Assembly (NCBI RefSeq): GCF_036898095.1
Contig: NC_090729.1
Span: 62,277,436-62,341,435 of the forward strand
DNA length: 64,000 nt
Origin: Palaemon carinicauda
Lineage: Eukaryota; Arthropoda; Malacostraca; Decapoda; Palaemonidae
Reading direction: 5' to 3'
Below the pieces are notes generated by a model that did no database searches, was not told the DNA's origin, and saw nothing but the letters and a program-made list of their open reading frames with translations. Both the position numbers and the translations under genes were made by a program. This document shows, piece by piece, positions 56,091 to 64,000 of the stretch. Positions within the stretch are counted from its first letter, which is position 1. The number at the start of each line of letters is the position of its first letter.

Positions 56091-56959
56091 AATGGCGAAT
56101 AATTTAGCTTTAACAGACGACCGTTCATGCAGCACAACGTTAAAGTGTGGTTTGTTTTCACTGCGCCACGTGCGGGAAGTCACGTGACTGCTCAGTTACC
56201 CGGATGGCCTGCGGTTATCAATAGTTTCAGAAATCAATTAGTAAATGCAGAATCATTATTGTTCGCAGATGATGCCTTATTAATTGCAGAAGAAGTACAT
56301 AATGCAAAGCGTAACATCCAGATATCAGTAGCAAATGGTAAAAAAAATGTGGGTTACAATTTAATGAAGAAAACAGTAATTTTATGATTTACAACACGAA
56401 AGAAAAGCCAGATCACATAGAGGGAATCAAAGTAGTAGAAAGTTTGACATATTTCGGAATGAAGCTAGACAGTAATAGGAACATATTTAGAACTCATAAA
56501 AGGGTAATGATAGAAAAAAAAAAAACACAAAAAATAGCTAATTTAACATATTCAGTTATAGAGACAAGTTGCAAAAACGAAATAATTGGAAAAACTTTCT
56601 GGAAAAGTATTGCTTTACCATCTACTTTGTATGGAAAAAGTATTATAAATCTAACAGAAACTGAAATAGAGAAACTACAAAGGATAGATTTTAGGTAATA
56701 CTTCACTAAGAGAGGAGATAGGTGCATCTTCTATGAAAGCAAGGGTGATGGATGGGAAGCTGCAGTACTTGAATTGTACCTTGAATGAAAAGAAGGAAAT
56801 ACTAAAAACAATTATCCTGGATATTGAAGAAAAAGAAGGACGATGGTGGAAACAACCGACAAAGTAAATAGAAGAATTAAGTATAGACATAAGACAGATA
56901 AGAAGAATGAACAAGGCAGAAATAAAATCGGAAACCAGAAAGTGGGATACTGAAAAACA

Positions 56960-57200
56960 GAAGTTTATGAAGTTCATCACCAAAGATATTACCAGGGTGC
57001 TGTGCCCTTCATTGATTATATAGTGCTCCTATCCCCCTCAGCGAATTTTTTGTTGAATGTTGTAGGAAGACATTCAAGGAAGAAAAATCAGTTCCCACTC
57101 AGATTCATCAAAATAGAAATTCTCCAGAGTAGAATTATCCTATTGTATGCTTCTGTATTAATAACCACTGTAAAGAAAGAGGTATTGTTATTATAATATG
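56960..57200 (+). repeat. Dispersed repeat X, partial copy 6
   Basis: Begins in mid-X (GAAGTTCATCACCAAAG...) directly after LINE G coding sequence, and includes GATTATATAGTGCTCCTATC and TCAGTTCCCACTCAGATTCA. Confidence 0.65.
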
Positions 57201-57682
57201 TTTTTGTAAGCTCATTTTATTTTTCATATGAGATGTAATGTTCTAGTGATTAATGGAATAGTCCTTTGTGTTGTTAACATTAAACATTTCATGTATGTTT
57301 AACACTAGAACAGCCACTGACGGCTAACCCCCTAGACTGACCAAGCGGTCAAAATGACCATACATGAATTTCTATTGCAGTTATGCTATTATTTTTTAAT
57401 ATATAATTTGTAATCTATTTTCGGTAACTTATGATTATTTTAGGATAATGAAAAACTGTTCATGAAATAAACAAGCTGTGTTTTATTTGAATCAATGACA
57501 TTACAGGGTACCATTATTGTTTTTCAATACGAAAACTCAATATTAAAGATTGAAATCAATAAAGATCACAATTGCTATAATAAATAAAAAGTCTGTTGAA
57601 ATTGAAATAAAATTTAAAAAAAATATTAACATGGAAACAGAAAAATCCAGGTAGGTTCTATGCACAATATTCACATAAACTC

Positions 57683-57807
<125 letters not shown>

Positions 57808-57849
57808 GTGTGTGCTTGTATATATTTCACTACAATCCTAACAATGTAT

Positions 57850-59560
57850 GATTTAATGATTACATTTTACACAAAGGATTTTCTTGATAACAATGTAGCC
57901 TACATTTCCCACATACAAACTTTTTGAACTTACAGCAGATTTCCATTGTCTTATTCCCTTTTCCCTCTCTTATTTGGCATTGTTTTCTTTTGTTTGAGGT
58001 ATTTGAAACATCTGCATTAGCATAAGCATCAGCATCACTTTCATTGCTTCCTTCGGCATGAATGTTCATGAAGGTTTTCTGAAGTTCCACAGCTAACCGA
58101 AGAATAAATTTGCGACAGGAAATTTTTTTCACTTGTGACTTCTTTGTAAATAACCCAGTCATTGATACTAGAAAAATCTAATATATTATGAAAACTTGGA
58201 CAGGCCGTCTTTGTGAAGGGGCTTTTGTAGTGTAAAATCTTGCCATTTGATCCAAGACATCAACAAATTTTGAATCATTGTAGTAACTAATGGTGTCTGG
58301 AGTTCTCTTGGCATCATTTCTAATTTCTACCTTCTTATGGACTGTACTAAATAGGAGAACATTTTCATTTTGCTTACAATGAAACTGTCAAAGGGCACTG
58401 ATTATTTTTAAGTATTTGTGAGCTGTACTGCTTGACATAGGCATTTCTTATGGAAAATGGGATCTCTCTTCGTTTACGGCTTACAGTCCCGACAAGGCTT
58501 GTATTGTTAGCAAGCATTTACTCAGCTAACTTCACAGATGGGAAAAAGTTATCACTGGTAACATTTCTCCCTTTCACTGTATATGTTTCTGTGATCTTGA
58601 GAAGGACATTTTCTGAGAGTGGTTGGTTTGATGGACGACTCTCATCTTTTCCACGATAAGGGAATCCATTGCGAAAGTATTTTGATTTTGCCTAATATGC
58701 TAACCAAAATTTCATTGCAAACCTGTCAGGCTTACTAGCAATATATTGGGTAAAAGGACACCTGCATTTTGTTGGAAAAAAATGGTCATGTGCTGTGATA
58801 TTTTCACTTGGCCTATAACAAGAAATACTGTTTTTGATGAATCTGTCCCAAACTTCTGATATCATGGCAAATTTTTCAGTTTACATTCGAATGGATCGTG
58901 ATGATTGAAGGTCCAATCTTATGAATTTCATAATTTCCTTGAAACTTGCTCTTGACATTGTCTATCAGAAAAAAGGACGCCCCCATTTTACTGACAAAAG
59001 GTTTTCCACAGATGGTCCTTTTGCAAGAACACCTCTGGCATACATAATACCTACAGTAGCATAAATCTCTTCAAATGATATGTTCCAATTCTCATCATTC
59101 AATTTCATTCTCACTTCAGTTTCTGTACGCCTTTGGATGTGTTTGATAACGAAGCCATCTATCAATAATCTGGAAAAGCTCAGAACTTGTCCAGAAAAAA
59201 ACTTGACGTTTAGCAAGGGATGTTGGTCCCAGTATTTCTCGTATTATGTTTTGGGCGGTAATTCTCCCAGTATTGACAAGATCCTCTTCAATAACATCCC
59301 ACTGTGATCCTTCCTTACCAGTCGGAATAGTAGTACAAGTTGTTTGCACATCTACAGTATCTTCTTTGTTTGAAAGAGCAACAGTGCTTTGCAACGGTTC
59401 ATTTTTTATCATCACTATCCCCATGATTATCATCACATTCATTTTCAGATATTGGATCTACTTCAGACTCAGATTCAGATAGTGTCGACAAATATGTCAC
59501 AATTTCATCATTCGACAGAGAGCATTTGTACGATATGTTTACCCTTTAGTACTTCGGGGG
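57850..59560 (-). pseudogene. piggyBac transposase (DDE_Tnp_1_7 type)
   Basis: The enzyme of precise TTAA cut-and-paste. From 59560 on the minus strand: acidic N-terminal region (DSESEVDPISE.., near 59470), then 59216-58965 with IDGFVIKHIQRRTETEVRMKLN, NWNISFEEIYATVGIMYARG, KGPSVENLLSVKWGRPFF, the typical domain entry. Near 58590-58440: ETYTVKGRNVTSDNFFPSVKLAE, which holds a catalytic Asp (SDNFF), then a stop and LVGTVSRKRREIPFS. 58162-57850: a C-terminal cysteine-rich domain (KRKQCQ..., [20 protein letters not shown]). Multiple stops show it is not functional. Confidence 0.9.
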
Positions 59561-59843
59561 AAACTGACTGAAACTGTAACACGCCGCCAGAGACTTACAG
59601 GGGACGGGAATACACGCCGCCAAACGTTTCAACTGGCGCGCCTCCATAATTACCATTGCATTGCTGTCTAGCGGTAAAAATTACCGTTCGGTCGTTCTAG
59701 GTATTACGTAATATATCTAAAGTGATTATAGCATATTTTAATTTTCACTTATTAACAATATATATCAGTAAAAGTTATGAAAAGTCAGTGAGTATCATTT
59801 GCATCCGAAAATGAAAATGACCCCTTGGTCGTTCTAGTGTTAA

Positions 59844-60399
59844 ACTCGGGCTATAACTATCGTGCAAAATTTTAGGATTATGCTATATCTTGTCAAAATA
59901 TAAGAGTAATTCAAGGCTAATGTTCTGTTCTGTTATGATATACTGTATATTCAAAATATACAAGATAAAAAATTAAGTGATTACTCAAGTGTCACTATTT
60001 GTAAATTACATATTTTATGGACACTTTTCAGTAATTAATCCATTTTTAATTCTGAGTATACAGTACATTATATCAAATGTACGCTGGCACCACAAACTTC
60101 TGTTTATGTACGCTGGCATCAAGATTCTGTTTGGTTGACTATGTTGACATGTCAGTTCCAAGTCGTTTGGTGAGGAAACCGACCTATTTTCTTTTTATAA
60201 CCCTTTCCCCCTTCCTTAACATATCTTGCTAATTATTGCTTTCCCAGAATTTAAATAACCACTTAATTACTGTGCAAGAAGATGAGAACTGCAGGATTGC
60301 ATTAATTTGGAGTAAATGGAGAGCATAGTGTTGTAAATACATACCATTTATTTAAATCAGAATTCAAATATTTTTGGAAAAAAGTTCACATTACTAGAT
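59844..60399. other. No supported feature
   Basis: AT-rich sequence to the right of the piggyBac. GTACGCTGGCA(C/T)CA is repeated at 60079 and 60107 but has no other structure. Confidence 0.45.
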
Positions 60400-60520
60400 T
60401 TCTATTTTAACTGTTTTTTTTTGGGGGGGGGATCAAGAAATATTTGGAATACTTCTGAATTTTAAAATTGCCAGATGATGAAAATCATATTATAGAGATA
60501 GAGTGGATATATTTGCTTCT

Positions 60521-60586
<66 letters not shown>

Positions 60587-61200
60587 GCAATTAGCAAAGC
60601 AATGGGCCTTCCAGGATTATCCATTTTTTTCTTAGTTTAACCATAAACTATCTCACTGGTTCAGTCTTCAATCTTCATTTATCTTAATTTCTTTTGCGAG
60701 GTAGTCCGTAATCTTAATCATCTCTATTTTCTTTTCCAGTTAACTCTTGGTCCTCGTGAGAAGAGAAAAGCAAAGCCCTGGTTGGTCAAGTCATCCCCTT
60801 CTTTGTGTTACTTAGGTAAACGAATATCTGAAAACTTATAAAATTCAAACCTCCTTTTATTCAAGTGTTTATGTATTGGTGATATAATCATCTTGGTACG
60901 GAACAGTTATAGCCAAGATAATGAAGAGAGTAAATGATTTTAAAGAATTAAAAAAAAAAATGCTTTGAACGTGAAGAATCATATCATCCATCGCTTTCAG
61001 CAAAATTGTCTTGATTAAAGTAAATTCCTGTTCAGTATTTCACTGGGATCCCTAAAATAGTTCTTGAGAGTGAGATGACTTTTATAAGAACCATTAAGAT
61101 TAGTCACATGCGGAGTTTAATAAGTCACTGGACAGATGATGAAACTTTTTTCCAGCCTTAAGGTTTGTGAACTTCATCCCAAAATTATTGCCAAGGTGTA
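60400..61200 (+). repeat. Dispersed repeat X, copy 7, with (GA)n insertion
   Basis: Shows the X anchors GATCAAGAAATATTTGGAATAC, TGGTCCTCGTGAGAAGAGAA and TTCTTGAGAGTGAGATGACT. A (GA)n tract at 60524-60582 sits in it. X breaks off near 61200, where gypsy LTR-like sequence starts. Confidence 0.8.
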
Positions 61201-61204
61201 TTTG

Positions 61205-61380
61205 TTATGTATTTTGTACTGTAATACTATATGCGCTACGGATATTAAGAGTAATGTTGCAGGATATTGCATAGATAGAACGTGTTTCAACATAGTTCAA
61301 AAGTGTAGTAGAGTATTTTATGAAGGATTTAATCATTATTTAGTTCTCTCGAAAATGAAGTTGGAACAGTAAAGAACGCA
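61205..61380 (+). repeat. Degenerate gypsy LTR-like segment
   Basis: TTGTTATGTATTTTGTACTG, then GGATATTGCATAGATAGAAC, resembles 2965-3060 of the LTR with many changes. It precedes a pol fragment of the same family. Confidence 0.4.
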
Positions 61381-61529
61381 AAGGCAATTCTAGTTTTGAA
61401 ATCAGATAGTACTCTACATTTTTTGCACCTAGACCAATGTCATTTGCATTGAAAAGTGCAGTTGAAACAGGAATCTATTGGCTAGGAAGTGAAGGTTATT
61501 GAGAAAAAGTTACATACTCAGATTGGGCT

Positions 61530-62070
61530 ACACCATTAGTTTCTATTGTGAAGGAAAACGGACAGGTTAGGGTATGTGGAGATTACAGAGTAACGTTGAA
61601 TCCACAGCTTCAGCAAGGTCAACATCCATTACCAAATCCAAAAGGCATGTTTGCAACTATATTAGGATGTAATGTATTCTCTAAGTTAGTTCTTAGAAAA
61701 GCATTTCAACAGCTTCCCATGGATGAAAATTCACAAGAACCATGTACAGTAAATACATCCTTAGGTTTGTATAGGCCAAAGAGATTGCCTTATGGAATAG
61801 CAAGCAGTCCATCTATATGGCAAAAAAATATACATAAAAAATTTTTAAGGAATGCAAGGAGTATCTATTTTCATATATGATATTTTAGTCTCTGGTAAAG
61901 ATAAAAGATATAAGAGATCATAGAGAGAGATTATGGGCAGTTCTGATGTACTTGAAGGAACATAATATTAGAGTAAATCAGAGCAAATGTATTTTAGAAG
62001 TCGATTCAGTGGAATAATTAGGTTTTGTAATCAATGGCAATGTTATTCATAAGACTATGAAACCTCCAGC
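61530..62070 (+). pseudogene. Gypsy reverse transcriptase fragment
   Basis: The 61548-61880 frame reads KENGQVRVCGDYRVTLNPQLQ, HPLPNPKGMFATILG, VFSKLVLRKAFQQLPMDENS, LYRPKRLPYGIASSPSIWQK. The first catalytic Asp of RT normally lies in SKLDLRQAF, but here it is Val (KLVLRKAF). After frame breaks come the palm-like ILVSGKD (61890-61915) and NIRVNQSKCILEVDSVE. The YxDD box is lost. It is the same family as 16251-16953. Confidence 0.85.
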
Positions 62071-62074
62071 AAAG

Positions 62075-62400
62075 TTGGTTGTGACGAGTACAGTTGTTGC
62101 TGCCACACACCAAACTTCCCAACTCAACTTTGAAATAGTGTTGTGTGGGGAGGAGGGTGACTAGCACTTGTTCAAATATGCCACTGACGATTCTGGTACT
62201 CAAATTTGCACTGCTGTAGTGGAGTTTTAATGTTGTTTCAACATAAGATCTACGCTCTCCCAGATACAAGCCAGCCTAAGGGATGTTGATACAAATTATT
62301 TTACAAGATTCATTTCCCCAAGTTAGGGCTCGATGTCTCTAATGTCTAATTTGAGCTAATGTTATTTTCCTTATCCACCATATAAGGAGTAATGTAGGTA
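62075..62400. other. No supported feature
   Basis: Unrelated to the gypsy fragment before it. One minus-strand open frame (62269-62018) shows no family motif. Confidence 0.4.
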
Positions 62401-62506
62401 CCTATGAAATGCCCACCGTCTACCTCTGGAGCCACATCATCACCAACAGTAGCAGATTGCTATCAGCTACGACATGATGTCTGCTTCTTCTTTCTACTTA
62501 TAAACA

Positions 62507-62637
62507 TGGATAAAGACATGCAGGTAGATCTTCCAACATCCTTATTAGATGTTGATCTTTTTATATGGGATAAGAGTAAGGAAGACTATAAATTCCGAGA
62601 ACAAAAAAGCATTATCTTGGAAAAATGTGGATTTTGA
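62507..62637 (+). other. Short open frame, weak MADF-like resemblance
   Basis: From the Met at 62507, about 43 codons (MDKDMQVDLPTSLLDVDLF, then IWDKSKEDYKFREQKSI). The 'WD.S..DY..R..K' pattern resembles the start of MADF DNA-binding domains, which sit in many transposon-derived genes. There is no second half. It could be a first exon, but no donor is evident. Confidence 0.22.
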
Positions 62638-63015
62638 TTTGTACCGATGATTTGAAATCTTGAAGGAAAGGGGAGAAAATTAATTGGTATGGTATAACCT
62701 CTTCTGTTTGTGACTGTCGGACACTTTACGTTATATTATTCGATAATTATTATTCCGATTCATATTAATTTTCCGTAAACTGACAGTAAACTTTATCAGT
62801 TTTATAGGAGCCATCAATTACACACTATTTGGTACTTGTTATCCAAATCAATCCTTCTTAGAACAAGAAGCATTTTGTGTAAGATGGCAGTAGGGACATA
62901 GCTTAGAATTAAGTGGGAGATCCTACGATAGGTAAGGCTAGTGCTCTTGGGTAAGGTTATGTTAGGTGGGGAACCATAGATTAGGTGGTGTTCTTGTGTC
63001 TGCTTCTCTAGTATA

Positions 63016-63162
63016 AGTGATCTCTACCAAGCAGGACAACGCAGTCTCTCCCTGAATGCTGAAGCAGAATTTGTAGCGAAGCAAGGACCAGTGTACCCAC
63101 AAACTGAAAGACTGAAAGCAGAAAGGAATGTAGAGGCCGAGATTCAACGACTAGCAGCTTAA
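63016..63162 (+). other. Unrecognised 48-codon frame
   Basis: The frame gives SDLYQAGQRSLSLNAEAEFV, then KQGPVYPQTERLKAERNVEA and a stop: non-repetitive and helix-like. It has no Met at its start. It could be an exon or a retroelement piece. I do not recognise a family. Confidence 0.2.
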
Positions 63163-64000
63163 GAGATTTGAATAAGTTGAAGATGATGGCAAAAGAATTG
63201 AGTTTGGTAAATATATGATATATGAGTTTTTGGTCACCCTAATATAAAGACATTTATGGGGGACCCCATTGGAAAACCAGATTTTTTAGGTCGGGAAATG
63301 TAAAAAACGAGTGACTAGCAGTAATAATAATGGTAAGAAATTCAAAATAAGCACAAGATAACCAGTTGGAAAAATATATAGTTCATGTACATGGCTGAGA
63401 ATAGGCCAAAAACATGATTATCTAATAATTTGAGATTTGTATGGGGGTAAAAAACCTAATAAACCCACCTATGTTAACTTAGAAGTTCCCAGGTTACAGC
63501 CCATAGCCTAGACCCCACTTCCGAGGTCAGAACCCATAGAACCTCAGGACACTCCCCTCCCTAGGTCACCCCAGGTCATAACCGCTAGTCAAAAATCCTA
63601 TCCCAGGTCACAGACTAGAAGTAGGCCTAAATCCCAAATGAATCCTTACAATAAGATAAAGTAAATCACATGTAAATCATTACAAAATAATAAAATGAAT
63701 CATAAATAAATTCTTATATTATGAAAAAGTCAATCACAAATAATTTCTTTCGTTATGATTGACACCGTCTTTTTTTTCCAGGTAATCTTTACAGAAGATT
63801 TGTAGCAGAAAATGTGCTGGCCTTCCCTGAAAACTAAGTCAGAATTGGACCTTTTAGGCATTATTTCGCTGTTATATTTCAATATAACATGAGTAACAGT
63901 AGCTTTACACTAAATGCAGAGCATTTCCACCAAAATCAACTGCTGTCATTAACAAAATTACACAAAATTTTGAAATACATCGATGTACTTCACTTAAGTT
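63163..64000. other. No supported feature
   Basis: AT-rich, with a GGTCA-rich patch at 63490-63620 (AGGTCA/CCCAGGTCA repeated about six times) and no open frame of interest. Confidence 0.4.

Larger units (their letters stand above)
55360..56216. mobile_element. THAP-encoding DNA transposon fragment (ISL2EU-like), AT target duplication
   Basis: The ends are AACCGCGGGC (55360) and, inverted, AACCGCAGGC (56216), each next to AT (55358-55359, 56217-56218). Further in, the blocks AGTGAAAACAAACCA (55413-55427) and its inverse (56147-56161) pair. Removing the element and one AT gives an in-frame RT reading ...GRKFINSFRNQLV, so the boundaries are firm. It holds two divergent exons (plus at 55433-55505; minus at 55913-56090). 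From memory, a 2-bp AT duplication, THAP transposase and a separate YqaJ-type nuclease are features of ISL2EU. The transposase body is missing. Confidence 0.78.
54075..57000 (+). pseudogene. LINE G reverse transcriptase, split by an 857-bp transposon
   Basis: A LINE-type polyprotein on the plus strand. Near 54140: KPWMNDEILRGTKKRKKLNR. 54834-55244: RT with LSPIVLLNISYKIFMMM, CPAGFTRGRRMKDIIFILHYYVEK, IVTAIDFSKAFGSVKREVLI (first catalytic Asp) and IANIYLGDTTG. After the inserted element (55360-56216), 56219 onwards gives NSFRNQLVNAESLLFADDALLI (catalytic FADD), then a thumb (VVESLTYFGMKLDSN...) and tail to about 56960. Stops and frameshifts make it inactive. A second partial copy is at 31869-32140. 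Clade uncertain. Repeat X sequence abuts both ends. Confidence 0.85.

Noticed and set aside
50530..57200. Repeat X as the LTR pair of an LTR retrotransposon
   Set aside because: The right copy begins in mid-X, no TG...CA ends or polypurine tract adjoin it, and the coding region between is LINE-type.

Overview
This is repeat-dense eukaryotic nuclear DNA with no gene that I can assign confidently to the host. The AT-rich background, very long (TA)n, (CA)n and (GA)n microsatellites, DIRS-type tyrosine-recombinase retrotransposons, Ty3/gypsy, several LINE clades, piggyBac, Tc1/mariner and THAP-type DNA transposons all fit an arthropod. From memory, short repeats such as the 'CCAAGGGAAAGGCCCGTGCC' block and the DIRS inverted repeats are typical of decapod crustaceans (shrimp, prawn, crayfish, crab). 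The species is inference and is not shown by any host gene.

Layout. 1-3.4 kb: a broken LINE ORF1 (minus), a plus-strand dispersed repeat ('X'), and the 3' end plus solo-like LTR of a gypsy element. 3.77-7.74 kb: a TTAA-bounded piggyBac-like non-autonomous element carrying a ~373-bp tandem satellite and a ~64-bp retroposon. 7.9-9.0 kb: a long-TIR fold-back element. 9.8-10.6 kb: a LINE RT remnant split by another ~66-bp retroposon. 12.9-17.0 kb: a gypsy element (minus: LTR, integrase, RNase H, RT) split by an intron-bearing repeat ('Z') and cut by a DIRS end. 17-21.2 kb: DIRS tyrosine recombinase, then two blocks of complex satellite. 21.4-23.7 kb: DIRS gag/RT (plus). 24.1-25.55 kb: an intact-looking Tc1/mariner transposon between TA microsatellites. 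26-32 kb: microsatellites, gypsy RNase H, LINE 3' tails, repeat X, a 398-bp fold-back element with a perfect 9-bp target duplication. 32.3-35.2 kb: a degraded APE-type LINE (minus). 35.4-38.9 kb: a ~3.5-kb imperfect palindrome. 39.06-46.5 kb: a nearly end-to-end but decayed DIRS element (minus). 46.5-50.5 kb: second Z copy, CR1/L2-like LINE, Jockey-like LINE end. 50.5-57.2 kb: repeat X, with a 2.4-kb LINE that has an intact ORF1 and no ORF2, then another LINE (plus) that is itself split by an 857-bp THAP-encoding transposon with AT target duplication. 57.3-59.84 kb: a complete but dead piggyBac. 60.4-64 kb: repeat X, gypsy RT, and mostly unassigned DNA.

The window is best read as nested insertions. 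The most interesting items are the ultra-short retroposons with target duplications, the ORF1-only LINE with its variable cysteine-rich N-terminal module, the piggyBac shell that houses a satellite array, and the THAP/AT-TSD transposon whose removal restores the surrounding LINE sequence. Only the Tc1 transposase (356 aa) and the LINE ORF1 (558 aa) are uninterrupted long proteins. All RNA-level statements (splicing, expression) are inference.
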